Shown: one piece after another, positions 1 through 9,376 of the stretch | Layout of the letters: each line of letters opens with the position of its first letter | Numbering within the stretch: the stretch's first letter is position 1 | From: Rhodocyclaceae bacterium | GTDB taxonomy: Bacteria; Pseudomonadota; Gammaproteobacteria; Burkholderiales; Rhodocyclaceae | Assembly (NCBI GenBank): GCA_023150275.1 | Contig: JAKLLG010000019.1 | Location: 1 to 39,657 of the forward strand | Direction: 5' to 3' | Length of the DNA: 39,657 bases | Position numbers and translations under genes: made by a program | Notes under the pieces: generated by a model | Told to the model about the DNA's origin: nothing | Database searches by the model: none | Seen by the model: the letters and a program-made list of their open reading frames with translations, nothing else

Positions 1-611
1 ATCGGCACCAGCGTCTCGCGCTTCAGCTTCAGCGCCGCCTGATTGACCACCAAGCGCGACGAGATCGGCATGATGTCCTCGACCGCGATCAGCTTGTTGG
101 CCTTCAAGGTACCACCGGTGGACACAAGGTCGACGATGGCGTCCGCCAGCCCGGCCAGAGGCGCCAGCTCCATCGAGCCGTAGAGCTTGATCAGGTCGAC
201 ATGCACGCCCTTGGCGGCGAAGTGTTCGCGCGCCGTCCTGATGTACTTGCTCGCCACCTTGAGGCGGTTGCCCTGGCGTACGGCGCGTTCGTAGTCGAAG
301 CCTTCCGGCACGGCGACCATCATGCGGCACTTGGCGATGTTGAGATCGAGCGGTTGGTACAACCCCTCGCCACCATGCTCGATCAGCACGTCCTTGCCGG
401 CCACGCCGAGGTCGGCGGCACCATATTGCACGTAGGTCGGCACATCGGTGGCGCGAACGATGACAACGCGGACATCCTCGCGGTTAGTGCCGATGATGAG
501 TTTCCGGGAGGTTTCCGGGTTTTCGACCGGCACGATGCCGGCCGCCGCCAAGAGCGGCAGCGTTTCGTCGAAGATGCGGCCCTTGGAAAGGGCGATGGTG
601 ATGCCGGTCAC
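1..611 (-). CDS. hisG: ATP phosphoribosyltransferase HisG (short form), 3' end cut by the window edge
   Basis: HisG condenses ATP and PRPP in the first step of histidine synthesis. The reverse strand from a GTG at 611 reads [20 protein letters not shown] and stays open to base 1, giving 203 residues. The typical HisG segments are present: ALSKGR near the start, the [15 protein letters not shown] stretch, and the PRPP-binding region [20 protein letters not shown]. Short-form HisG is usually about 210-220 residues and works with HisZ, so only the last few residues should be missing. The GTG has an AAGG ribosome site about ten bases upstream. It lies 82 bases after murA on the same strand, the usual betaproteobacterial order in which the his genes follow murA. 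The function is secure. The GTG start is preferred because no in-frame ATG fits. Confidence 0.93.
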   Translation of the reverse strand, partial: MTGITIALSKGRIFDETLPLLAAAGIVPVENPETSRKLIIGTNREDVRVVIVRATDVPTYVQYGAADLGVAGKDVLIEHGGEGLYQPLDLNIAKCRMMVAVPEGFDYERAVRQGNRLKVASKYIRTAREHFAAKGVHVDLIKLYGSMELAPLAGLADAIVDLVSTGGTLKANKLIAVEDIMPISSRLVVNQAALKLKRETLVP

Positions 612-693
612 GGGATCAGGCCTTTGAATGCTTGGGGGGAATCCGGATTCTATCGCAAAGTTGCGGCACGACCTTGCGCTGCAACACCCGTAT

Positions 694-2185
<1,492 letters not shown>

Positions 2186-2191
2186 GGTGCT

Positions 2192-2947
2192 TCAGTTCCT
2201 GAGTTTGTAGCCGCGCTTCAGGAGCGCGAGGGAAAAAGCGGAAACGCCGATGAAGGCGGCGCCGACAACCGCGAGGCTCAGCAGCGGCGAGACGTCGGAC
2301 ACGCCGAAGAAGCCGTAGCGAAAGCCGTCGATCATATAGAACACGGGATTCAAATGCGACACCTGCTGCCAGAACGGCGGCAGCGAGTGGATCGAGTAGA
2401 AGACGCCGGAGAGCATGGTCAGCGGCAGCACGAGGAAATTCTGGAAGCCGGCCAGTTGGTCAAATTTATCGGCCCAGATACCGGCGACGACGCCGAGCGC
2501 GCCCATGATCGCACCGCCGAGTAGTGCGAAGACGAATATCCACAGCGGCTGCTCGAACCCTGGCGGCGCGAACCAGACGGTTACTGCGAGTACGCCAAGG
2601 CCAACGACAACGCCCCGAATCGCGGCAGCGATCACGTAGGCCAAGAAAAACTCCAGATAGGAAATCGGCGGCAGCAGCACGAAGACGAGGCTGCCGGTCA
2701 CCTTGGACTGGATCAGTGAGGATGAAGAATTGGCAAAGGCATTCTGCAGCACCGACATCATCACCAAGCCCGGGATCAGGAAGGCCGTGTAGCGTACCGA
2801 CTCGTAGACCCGCACATGCGCATCGAGCACATGGCTGAAGATGAGCAGATAGAGCAGCGCAGTGATCACCGGCGCGGCAACAGTCTGGAAGCTCACCTTC
2901 CAGAAGCGCAGCAACTCTTTCCAGAGCAGGGTGCGAAAACCGGTCAC
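2192..2947 (-). CDS. yadH: ABC-2 type transporter permease, YadH-like
   Basis: This is the membrane subunit of a two-gene ABC exporter. The 251 residues contain about six hydrophobic segments, and the ABC-2 signature region SHLNPVFYMIDGFRYGFFG sits before the last membrane span. The N-terminus (MTGFRTLLWKELLRFWK) is an amphipathic cytoplasmic stretch that includes the WKEL motif common to ABC-2 permeases. Its ATG overlaps the stop of the ATPase gene (ATGA), so the pair is coupled. It sits between the mla genes and ibaG-murA, a placement seen in many betaproteobacteria. The substrate is not known. YadGH-type systems are annotated as multidrug or envelope-component exporters, and the context here hints at an envelope role. 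Confidence 0.88.
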   Translation of the reverse strand: MTGFRTLLWKELLRFWKVSFQTVAAPVITALLYLLIFSHVLDAHVRVYESVRYTAFLIPGLVMMSVLQNAFANSSSSLIQSKVTGSLVFVLLPPISYLEFFLAYVIAAAIRGVVVGLGVLAVTVWFAPPGFEQPLWIFVFALLGGAIMGALGVVAGIWADKFDQLAGFQNFLVLPLTMLSGVFYSIHSLPPFWQQVSHLNPVFYMIDGFRYGFFGVSDVSPLLSLAVVGAAFIGVSAFSLALLKRGYKLRN

Positions 2948-3855
2948 GCCGAGCGCCCCTTCTGCATGATGCGGATGAACACTTCCTCGAGATCCGGCGG
3001 CGTCAAGCGCATGTCCTCGATCGAGAGACCATTTTCGCGCAGGGCCGCCAGAACGCGCTCGACGGCAGCGAAATCCGGCAGGCGCAGTTGCCAGGCGCCC
3101 GCCTGCTGACGGCTGGCGAGTGCAGCGATGGCTGCCGGCAACGCTGAGTCACCCGCAAGCCGCAGCGACAGCGTGTGGCCCGAGAACTCGCGCAACAGGT
3201 TCGCCGTCGAGTCGAGCGCAACGATGCGCCCCTGTTGCAACATGGCGATCCTTCCGCACAACGCTTCCGCTTCCTCCAGATAATGCGTGGTCAGGATGAT
3301 CGTGTGGCCTTCGCTATTCAGACGGCGAATGAATTGCCACAGACCCTGTCGCAGTTCGACGTCGACGCCCGCGGTGGGTTCGTCGAGCACAATCACCGGC
3401 GGCTTGTGCACCAGCGCCTGTGCAACCAGCACCCGGCGTTTCATGCCGCCGGAGAGGCGGCGCATGTTGGTATCGGCCTTGTCGGCAAGGTCCAGGTTGG
3501 CGAGGATTTCATCAATCCAGTCGTCGTTGTCGCGCAGGTCGAAGTAGCCGGACTGGATGCGCAAGGTTTCGCGCACCGTGAAGAAGGGATCGAAAACCAG
3601 TTCCTGCGGAACGACGCCAAGCAGGCGACGCGCCTCGCGGTAATCGGCAACAACGTCGCGGCCAAGAACAGTGAGTGCGCCGGCATCGGGTCTGGCCAGC
3701 CCGGCGAGGCAGGAAATCAGTGTCGTTTTGCCAGCCCCGTTCGGCCCGAGCAGACCGAAAAATTCGCCTTCGAGGATATCGAGCGAAACACCGGCAAGGG
3801 CCTTGAGCCCACCGAATTTTTTTTCAAGCTGCTGAATGGAAACGGCGACGCCCAT
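2944..3855 (-). CDS. yadG: ABC transporter ATP-binding protein, YadG-like
   Basis: This 303-residue cytoplasmic ATPase partners the downstream permease. The motifs appear in order: Walker A GPNGAGKTT (about residues 37-45), a Q-loop in VVPQELVFDPFF, the ABC signature LSGGMKRR, Walker B VIVLDEPTAGVD and the H-loop TTHYLEEAE. The C-terminal 80 residues form the extra domain typical of ABC-2 (DrrA-like) ATPases. The start ATG at 3855 has only a weak ribosome site. It lies 35 bases after mlaB, so it is probably read from the mla promoter. Whether it works with Mla transport or is only co-expressed cannot be decided from sequence. Confidence 0.9.
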   Translation of the reverse strand: MGVAVSIQQLEKKFGGLKALAGVSLDILEGEFFGLLGPNGAGKTTLISCLAGLARPDAGALTVLGRDVVADYREARRLLGVVPQELVFDPFFTVRETLRIQSGYFDLRDNDDWIDEILANLDLADKADTNMRRLSGGMKRRVLVAQALVHKPPVIVLDEPTAGVDVELRQGLWQFIRRLNSEGHTIILTTHYLEEAEALCGRIAMLQQGRIVALDSTANLLREFSGHTLSLRLAGDSALPAAIAALASRQQAGAWQLRLPDFAAVERVLAALRENGLSIEDMRLTPPDLEEVFIRIMQKGRSA

Positions 3856-3890
3856 GGCGTTCTGGATGGAACCCGAAAACGGCAGGCCGC

Positions 3891-4178
3891 TCAGGCGAGC
3901 GGCAGGAAATCGTCTACGCCGTAGAGCTTTGCAAGACTGAGCAGGCCGGCAGGCGCATTGACGATGCGCAGTTCCGCATTGCTCGCCTTTGCCTCACGCA
4001 ACCAGGCGAAGAGGACCGCCAGCGCGGAAGAGTCAGAGTCCGCGTCCCCAATCGCTTCGAGGTCGATTTCGCGGATTTCAGGGGTCAATGCAGCACGGCC
4101 TGCCGCCAAAAGTGACACCGCGCCGGCATAAAGCATCGGCGCGGTTACCTTGAGCGTTGGACCGGAGCGTTCTAGCAT
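3891..4178 (-). CDS. mlaB: STAS-domain protein MlaB, accessory subunit of the MlaFEDB transporter
   Basis: This is a 95-residue STAS-domain protein. In the MlaFEDB complex, MlaB binds the ATPase MlaF and stabilises it in the cytoplasm. The STAS signature is the segment ADSDSSALAVLFAWLREA (about residues 46-63), with the conserved Asp-Ser and Ala-Leu positions. The hydrophobic strand LRIVNAPAGLLSLAKLYGVD follows, as in SpoIIAA-like folds. Its ATG shares one base with the TGA of mlaC (TGATG), so translation is coupled. Small STAS proteins are hard to assign on their own, and the name comes from the position after mlaC. Confidence 0.88.
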   Translation of the reverse strand: MLERSGPTLKVTAPMLYAGAVSLLAAGRAALTPEIREIDLEAIGDADSDSSALAVLFAWLREAKASNAELRIVNAPAGLLSLAKLYGVDDFLPLA

Positions 4179-4804
4179 CAGGATTTCTTTTCGAGCTTTG
4201 CCTCGGTCTGCTTGTTCTTGTCGGCCAGGGTTGCAATCAGACCGTCGATCCCGCCGTTGCGGACTTCCTGGGCGAAGGTTTCACGATAGTTGGTGACCAG
4301 GCTGATGCCGGCAACGACCACGTCGTATACCTTCCACGCACCGTTATCCTGCTTCTCGACACCGTAATCGAGTTGTACGGCCTGCTGACCCGGCTGGCGA
4401 ATCTCGGTACGCACCAGCACATCGGTATCACCAGGCTGCATCCGCAGCGGCTTGTAAATGATCGTCTGGTTCTTGTAGGCCGTCAGGGCGTTGGAGTAGG
4501 TGCGCACGAGCAGGGTCTCGAACTCCTTGGCGAGTCGCTTCTTCTGCTCCGGCGACGCCTTGTTCCAGTCCTTGCCGACTGCCAGCGAGGTCATGCGCAG
4601 GAAGTTGAAGTGCGGCAGAACCTTCACTTCAACCAGCTGGATCACCTTCTTCGAATTGCCCGCCTGGATATCCTTGTCATTGCGAACGATATTCAGGACT
4701 TCTTCGGTCACACGCTTGACGAGGACATCAGGCGCTTCATCTGCAGCGAATACGTTGCTGGCGAGGAGGAATATCCCCGCCAGCAGGGAAAACAGTTGCT
4801 TCAT
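4178..4804 (-). CDS. mlaC: Periplasmic phospholipid carrier MlaC
   Basis: MlaC shuttles phospholipids through the periplasm between the outer-membrane MlaA complex and the inner-membrane MlaFEDB complex. The 208-residue protein starts with a clear Sec signal peptide (MKQLFSLLAGIFLLASNVFA, cut after about residue 20). The MlaC/Ttg2D domain then covers nearly the whole chain. Recognisable pieces are the VLPHFNFLRMTSLAVGKDWN segment and the WKVYDVVVAGISLVTNYRE segment near the C-terminus. It lies 24 bases after mlaA. The length and both motifs match the family. Confidence 0.95.
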   Translation of the reverse strand: MKQLFSLLAGIFLLASNVFAADEAPDVLVKRVTEEVLNIVRNDKDIQAGNSKKVIQLVEVKVLPHFNFLRMTSLAVGKDWNKASPEQKKRLAKEFETLLVRTYSNALTAYKNQTIIYKPLRMQPGDTDVLVRTEIRQPGQQAVQLDYGVEKQDNGAWKVYDVVVAGISLVTNYRETFAQEVRNGGIDGLIATLADKNKQTEAKLEKKS

Positions 4805-4828
4805 GTCAATCCTGGGAATCTAGGTTTA

Positions 4829-5587
4829 TTACTTGCCGCTTGCACCCGGCGTGGACTTCAACTCTACCGACGGCTTGCCGTTGGGAACGGCCACTTCGCG
4901 CGGGGGATTGCCGTCATAGACGGCACTGCGACGGTGTTGCAGGTAGGCATCGCGAACGTAAGCGTACTTGTCGGTTGCAGCTTCCTCGATGATCTTGTCG
5001 GTCGGAAGCAGCGCTGCACGCGCATCGACGTAACGCACGGCAACCAGACTGTTGCGGACCGGCACCGGGTACGTGTACCACAGCGGATCAGTGTAGGAAT
5101 CGACGACGAATCCGGCAGTATCACGCACCGTACGGGGACCGATCACCGGCCAGAACAGATAGGCGCCCTCACCAGCACCCCAGACCGCCATGGTTTGGCC
5201 AAAATCCTCGTAGTGCTTGTCCATGCCCATTTCGCTGGCGACATCGAAGGCGCCACCGATACCGATCGTCGAATTGACCAAGACACGACCCCAATCGCTG
5301 GCGGCGTCGCCCGGTTTGCCCTGCAGCAGGTTGTTAACCCCGATCATGACATCGGCGATATTGCTGAAGAAGTTGCCGAAGACGACCTTGACCGGCAGCG
5401 GCGCCACGTAGTCATAGCCCTTGGCGAGCGGCTTGGCGATCACCGTGTCGAGTCCCTCGTTGACCGAGAACATCGCCCGGTTCCAGCCCTCTGCAGGGTC
5501 GTTGGGATTGTCGCCCGCGACAGCGACACCCGAGAGACAGGCTGCAACGGCAAGCGAGACGACCGACTTAGCAAGCATTTTCTTCAC
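4829..5587 (-). CDS. mlaA: MlaA (VacJ) phospholipid-removal protein of the outer membrane
   Basis: MlaA removes misplaced phospholipids from the outer leaflet of the outer membrane and passes them to MlaC. The 252 residues show the VacJ domain: NDPAEGWNRAMFSVNE near residue 29, then FFSNIADVMIGVNNLLQGK, LVNSTIGIGGAFDVASEMG, EDFGQTMAVWGAGEGAYLFWPVIGP and the YVRDAYLQHRR end. The signal peptide contains VAAC at residues 14-17, which fits a lipobox, but an AVAGD signal peptidase I site follows closely, so lipidation is likely but not certain. In betaproteobacteria mlaA commonly sits inside the mla operon, as here between mlaD and mlaC, unlike the detached E. coli gene. Confidence 0.94.
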   Translation of the reverse strand: MKKMLAKSVVSLAVAACLSGVAVAGDNPNDPAEGWNRAMFSVNEGLDTVIAKPLAKGYDYVAPLPVKVVFGNFFSNIADVMIGVNNLLQGKPGDAASDWGRVLVNSTIGIGGAFDVASEMGMDKHYEDFGQTMAVWGAGEGAYLFWPVIGPRTVRDTAGFVVDSYTDPLWYTYPVPVRNSLVAVRYVDARAALLPTDKIIEEAATDKYAYVRDAYLQHRRSAVYDGNPPREVAVPNGKPSVELKSTPGASGK

Positions 5588-5606
5588 GACAAGCCCTCTA
5601 GGTAAG

Positions 5607-6077
5607 TTATTTCTTTTCCGGCCCTTCCGTGGCCTTGTTGTACAGGAACTGCGAAATCAGTTTTTCCAGCACGACGGCCGACTGCGTCTTCGCAATCGTA
5701 TCGCCGGCTTTCAGCATTTTTTCGTCGCCGCCGACATCAAGGCCGATGTACTGCTCACCCAGCAGGCCGGAAGTCAGGATTGACGCAAACGTATCCTTCG
5801 GGAAGCGGTAGCGGCTGTCAACATTCATCGTCACCACCGCCTCATAAGTTGAGGGGTCGAATTGTATGTTTGCAACACGTCCGACCACGACGCCGGCACT
5901 TTTCACCGGCCCGCGCACTTTCAGGCCGCCAATGTTATCAAATTTCGCTTGCAATACATAGGTTTCCGCGAAATTGCTCGACGAAAGGTTGCCTACCTTC
6001 AGCGCCAGAAAAAGAAGGGCGGCGATGCCAATGGCAACAAAGAAGCCAACCCAGAGGTCAAGGACGGTCCGATTCAT
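5607..6077 (-). CDS. mlaD: MlaD, MCE-domain substrate-binding subunit
   Basis: MlaD forms a hexameric ring anchored in the inner membrane above MlaE and channels lipid between MlaC and the transporter. The 156 residues comprise one N-terminal transmembrane helix (about residues 8-28, LWVGFFVAIGIAALLFLALKV) and one MCE domain (about 38-115). The MCE pattern FDNIGGLKVRGPVKSAGVVVGRV is plain, and the GLLGEQYIGLDVGG strand closes it. The length matches single-MCE MlaD proteins. Its start shares one base with the stop of mlaE, and it lies 19 bases before mlaA. Confidence 0.95.
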   Translation of the reverse strand: MNRTVLDLWVGFFVAIGIAALLFLALKVGNLSSSNFAETYVLQAKFDNIGGLKVRGPVKSAGVVVGRVANIQFDPSTYEAVVTMNVDSRYRFPKDTFASILTSGLLGEQYIGLDVGGDEKMLKAGDTIAKTQSAVVLEKLISQFLYNKATEGPEKK

Positions 6078-6868
6078 CAGAGACTCCGGAACATGAATGA
6101 GGTCAGAACAAAATCCAGCGCCAGAATGGCCAGCGCCGAGGTAACGACAGTGCGGGTAATGGCCCGGGAAACCCCCTCAGCGGTAGGAATCGAGTCATAG
6201 CCCTCAAATACGGCGATCAGGGAAACGGCAACGCCGAAGACAAAGCTCTTGATCACACCATTGAGCACGTCTTCGCGAAAATCGACAGACGCCTGCATCT
6301 GCGACCAGAAGGCGCCCTCATCGACGCCGATGAACACAACGCCGATCAGGTAGCCGCCAAAAACGCCCATCATCGAGAACAGTGCCGCCAGCAACGGCAT
6401 CGAAATCACCCCGCCCCAGAAACGGGGAGCCACGACCCGCGCCAGCGGATTCACCGCCATCATGTCCATCGCCTTCAGTTGCTCGGTCGCTTTCATCAGG
6501 CCAATCTCGGCCGTGACCGCCGAACCGGCGCGCGAGGCGAAGAGCAATCCGGCAACGACCGGACCCAGTTCACGCACCAGGGAAAGCGCCACCAGAATGC
6601 CGAGCGCTTCCGACGAACCGTAGCGCTGCAAGGTCTCGTAGCCCTGCAAACCAAGCACGAGGCCGACGAACAACCCCGACACGAGGATGATGATCAGAGA
6701 CAGAACCCCGGAAAACCAGATTTCGCGGAGCAGCAAATGCGGGCGAGCGAAGGTCTGTGCCGAATAGGCGAGTATCGCAACGAAGAAGCGCGACGCAAAG
6801 CCGAGACGCCAGAGGCGCTCGGTCACCTGGCTGCCAAGCTTGGTCAGCAAGTCACGCAGCTTATCCAC
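6077..6868 (-). CDS. mlaE: MlaE, permease of the MlaFEDB lipid transporter
   Basis: MlaE is the membrane permease (MlaE/YrbE family). I place the start at the GTG at 6868, giving 263 residues, the family length. The in-frame ATG at 7012 would add 48 arginine-rich residues encoded inside mlaF and is rejected. The chosen start gives VDKLRDLLTKLGSQV, the amphipathic N-terminal helix of the family, and overlaps the mlaF stop by 8 bases. The conserved core reads LVRELGPVVAGLLFASRAGSAVTAEIG, followed by EQLKAMDMMAVNPLARVVAPRFWGG. The C-terminus ends in membrane spans (TSALAILALDFVLTSFMF). Confidence 0.94.
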   Translation of the reverse strand: MDKLRDLLTKLGSQVTERLWRLGFASRFFVAILAYSAQTFARPHLLLREIWFSGVLSLIIILVSGLFVGLVLGLQGYETLQRYGSSEALGILVALSLVRELGPVVAGLLFASRAGSAVTAEIGLMKATEQLKAMDMMAVNPLARVVAPRFWGGVISMPLLAALFSMMGVFGGYLIGVVFIGVDEGAFWSQMQASVDFREDVLNGVIKSFVFGVAVSLIAVFEGYDSIPTAEGVSRAITRTVVTSALAILALDFVLTSFMFRSL

Positions 6869-7673
6869 GCGCGCCTCCGCGCAGCAAATCGGCGGCAAAC
6901 GGTGGCGCCGGATAATGGAAAGGCACCGGACCGTCGGCTTCGGCATATAGGAACTGATGCACGAACGGATCCTTGGTGGCGCGGAGTTCGTCGGGCGTCC
7001 CCTCGGCAACAACGCGCCCGTCCGACATGAAATAGATGTAATCGACGATCAGCATCGATTCCTGAATGTCGTGCGTCACCATGATCGAGGTCGCACCAAG
7101 TGCGTCGTTGAGCTTGCGGATCAACTGGCCGATCACGCCGAGCGACAGCGGGTCGAGGCCGGTGAACGGCTCGTCGTACATCATCAGCATCGGATCCAGC
7201 GCAATCGCGCGCGCCAGCGCCACCCGGCGGGCCATGCCGCCGGAAAGCTCGTTCGGCATCAGTGCATGCGCGCCGCGCAGGCCAACGGCGTTGAGTTTCA
7301 TCATCACCAGGTCGCGCACCAGTTCTTCAGGGAGATCGGTGTGCTCGCGAATCTGGAAGGCGACGTTGTCGTAGACGGAAATATCGGTGAACAGCGCACC
7401 GAACTGGAACAGCATGCCCATGCGCCGACGCATTGCATAAAGCGCATCGTGCCGCATCAGGTGCACAGCCTCGCCATTGACCTCGACCGAGCCCTTGGTC
7501 GGGCGCAACTGGCCCCCGATCAAGCGGAGCAGGGTTGTCTTGCCACAGCCGGAGCCGCCCATGATGGCGACCACCTTTCCGCGCGGGAAATCCATATTGA
7601 TCCCGTTGAGGATAGGCCGGTTGTCGTAAGAGAAATTCAGGTCGCGAATCTTGACCAGGCTGTCGGTGGACAA
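6861..7673 (-). CDS. mlaF: MlaF, ATPase of the MlaFEDB lipid transporter
   Basis: MlaF drives lipid movement by ATP hydrolysis. Motifs in order are Walker A GGSGCGKTT, Q-loop MLFQFGALFTD, signature ELSGGMARRVALARAIAL, Walker B MMYDEPFTGLDP and H-loop VTHDIQE, with a C-terminus (ADGPVPFHYPAPPFAADLL) like that of E. coli MlaF. I choose the TTG at 7673 (270 residues; E. coli MlaF is about the same size). It falls about 30 bases downstream of a good extended -10 element, whereas the ATG at 7769 would lie upstream of that promoter. The open frame continues to 8090, but that extension is low-complexity arginine-rich sequence opposite another gene. The TTG start is an inference. Confidence 0.93.
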   Translation of the reverse strand: MSTDSLVKIRDLNFSYDNRPILNGINMDFPRGKVVAIMGGSGCGKTTLLRLIGGQLRPTKGSVEVNGEAVHLMRHDALYAMRRRMGMLFQFGALFTDISVYDNVAFQIREHTDLPEELVRDLVMMKLNAVGLRGAHALMPNELSGGMARRVALARAIALDPMLMMYDEPFTGLDPLSLGVIGQLIRKLNDALGATSIMVTHDIQESMLIVDYIYFMSDGRVVAEGTPDELRATKDPFVHQFLYAEADGPVPFHYPAPPFAADLLRGGARG

Positions 7674-7711
7674 GGTGGTTCCGCTGTCGTCAGGTTTTTG
7701 CGAAGTGCGCG

Positions 7712-7720
7712 ATTTTAACA
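7712..7720 (-). promoter_or_regulatory. Extended -10 element, probable mla operon promoter
   Basis: On the minus strand these bases read TGTTAAAAT, a TGn extension joined to a TAAAAT -10 box. Transcription would begin near 7705, leaving a leader of about 30 bases before the mlaF TTG start. No convincing -35 is seen, which extended -10 promoters often do without. It lies in the 236-base region between the divergent mlaF and response-regulator genes. Confidence 0.5.
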
Positions 7721-7851
7721 GAACCGACGACCCGCCCCTGTTAATTTCATCACACTGCCATAATTTCATGCTGCTTCGCGCAGCGGCCAGCACAAGCCTC
7801 GCTTTGGAAACCCGGCCCCATCTCCTTTTTTGCGGAATACCGCGGCCTGTC

Positions 7852-7881
7852 TGTACATCCCATGCGACTATTAGGGATAAT
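7852..7881 (+). promoter_or_regulatory. Weak candidate promoter for the response-regulator / MSHA-like locus
   Basis: A TGTACA -35-like hexamer (7852-7857) and GATAAT (7876-7881) are separated by 18 bases. They stand about 29 bases upstream of the chosen ATG at 7910. The match is modest. The rest of the 7674-7909 intergenic region shows no -24/-12 (sigma-54) element and no strong repeat. Confidence 0.3.
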
Positions 7882-7909
7882 CGATGCAGAACCCGTACAC
7901 AGAGGCACG

Positions 7910-9376
7910 ATGCCCGCCGCCCAAGACTCCGCCGAAAGCAAGCCGCTGCTTCTGATCGTCGACGACGACCCGCTGATCGCCGACACGCTGTCGATCGCAC
8001 TGCGCGATGCGTATGCCGTCGTGACCAGCCCATCGCGGCCGCAGGCCATCCAGCTGATGCGCCAGTTGCGCGAACCGCCGACCCTGGCACTGGTTGACCT
8101 CGGTCTGCCGCCGCTCCCCCACCGTCCGGACGAAGGCTTCGCGCTGATCAGCGAACTGCTCACCCTCGTTCCGGAAATGCGCATCGTGGTGCTATCCGGC
8201 CAGAGTGACGACGCCAACGCCCGCCATGCACGGACGCTCGGCGCAGCGGATTTCGTCGGCAAACCCTGCCACCCGTCCGACCTGCGCAAGACGCTGGACC
8301 GACTGGCGCTATTCACCACCTCGACCAGCACCGCACAGGACGAAGGGCGCCCCAGCCTGATCGGCGGCAGCCTCGCGATGCAGAAGCTGCGCGCGCAGCT
8401 GGCGCAGTATGGAGACTCCCCCTTTCCGGTGCTGATCGAAGGCGAGTCCGGCAGCGGCAAGGAAATCGTCGCCCGTTGCCTGCACACCGCCACGACGCGC
8501 CGCAACCGCCCCTTTCTCGCCCTCAACTGTGCGGCCATTTCGCCATCGCTGGTCGAGCCGACATTGTTCGGCCACGCCAAAGGGGCCTTCACCGGCGCTG
8601 CGGGCGCCCGTGCCGGTTACTTCGAGGATGCGGGAGAGGGCACGCTGTTCCTCGACGAAATCGGCGAACTGCCGCTGGAGCTGCAGGCAAAGCTCCTGCG
8701 CGTCCTGGAGAATGGCGAGTACCAGCGCGTCGGCGAAACCCAGACCCGCCAATCGCATGCACGCATCGTCGCCGCCACCAACCGCGACCTGCGGCAGGAA
8801 ATCAAGGCCGGCCGCTTCCGCGCCGATCTCTATCACCGCCTGTCCGTCTTCAGTATCGCCGTCCCTGCACTGCGCGAAATGGGCGACGACCGGCTGCTCC
8901 TGCTCGACCACTATCGCCAACTCTATGCGCGCATGGCACGCCAGCAGTCGTTCGAACTCGACGCCGGCGCGCGGCGCCTGTGGCTGGGATACCCCTTCCC
9001 CGGCAACGTTCGCGAACTCCGCAATATCGTCATTCGCCTCACCGCAAAGCACCCCGGCAGTGTCGTCGGAACCAGCGACCTGGCGCAGGAACTCGACCTG
9101 CCGGACGAAGACGTCGCGCGTATCAGTGCCATCGGCGACAGCGAACCGCCACAGACCGAAGCCGCCCTCAAGCGCCTCGGCGAAGGCGCGCCGTTCAACC
9201 TCGACGCAGCACTGGCCGCGATGGAACGCGCCTACATCGAGGCCGCAATAACGCTCAGCAACGGCAACATCAGCCAGGCCGCGCGCCTGCTCGGCATCAA
9301 CCGCACGACGCTCTACAGTCGCATGGAAGCCACGCGCACCGGCGAGGCAAGCACTGAGAAGAAATGGGAGCACTGA
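7910..9376 (+). CDS. NtrC-family response regulator (REC - AAA+ - HTH)
   Basis: This is a 488-residue sigma-54-type activator. The receiver domain (about 10-130) has acidic residues Asp18/Asp19, the phospho-acceptor Asp63 in [10 protein letters not shown] and Lys118 in VGKP. The AAA+ domain carries Walker A GESGSGKE (178-185) and the intact sigma-54 contact loop GAFTGA (225-230). The C-terminus is a Fis-type helix-turn-helix ([21 protein letters not shown]). I start at the ATG at 7910, preceded by AGAGG. The open frame begins at 7862, but that extension is not domain-like. The stop overlaps the next gene as TGATG, so it is coupled to the MSHA-like genes. No histidine kinase is nearby. Its layout recalls the PrsR regulators of exosortase loci, but no exosortase or PEP-CTERM protein is seen here. 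Confidence 0.9.
   Translation: MPAAQDSAESKPLLLIVDDDPLIADTLSIALRDAYAVVTSPSRPQAIQLMRQLREPPTLALVDLGLPPLPHRPDEGFALISELLTLVPEMRIVVLSGQSDDANARHARTLGAADFVGKPCHPSDLRKTLDRLALFTTSTSTAQDEGRPSLIGGSLAMQKLRAQLAQYGDSPFPVLIEGESGSGKEIVARCLHTATTRRNRPFLALNCAAISPSLVEPTLFGHAKGAFTGAAGARAGYFEDAGEGTLFLDEIGELPLELQAKLLRVLENGEYQRVGETQTRQSHARIVAATNRDLRQEIKAGRFRADLYHRLSVFSIAVPALREMGDDRLLLLDHYRQLYARMARQQSFELDAGARRLWLGYPFPGNVRELRNIVIRLTAKHPGSVVGTSDLAQELDLPDEDVARISAIGDSEPPQTEAALKRLGEGAPFNLDAALAAMERAYIEAAITLSNGNISQAARLLGINRTTLYSRMEATRTGEASTEKKWEH

Noticed and set aside
4157..5605. 482-codon open frame on the plus strand opposite mlaC/mlaA
   Set aside because: It is a shadow of the well-supported minus-strand genes, has no recognisable domain, and has the composition expected of antisense GC-rich coding DNA. 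The same applies to the long frames at 628-2025, 8309-9409, 13917-15416, 16924-18372, 30703-32319 and 37168-38802.
6869..7012. N-terminal extension of MlaE to the ATG at 7012 (311 residues)
   Set aside because: The added residues are basic and unlike the family, and lie inside mlaF. The GTG at 6868 gives the normal length and the usual 8-base overlap.
7674..7909. Sigma-54 promoter for the regulator locus
   Set aside because: No GG-N10-GC pair with TTGC-like context was found in this gap or in 10801-10888, despite several GG and TTGC pieces.
7674..8090. N-terminal extension of MlaF to 409 residues
   Set aside because: The extension is arginine-rich shadow sequence opposite the response regulator and lies upstream of the likely promoter.
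7910..9376. PEP-CTERM/exosortase regulator PrsR
   Set aside because: The domain order fits, but no exosortase, PEP-CTERM protein or PrsK kinase occurs nearby, whereas MSHA-type genes follow directly.
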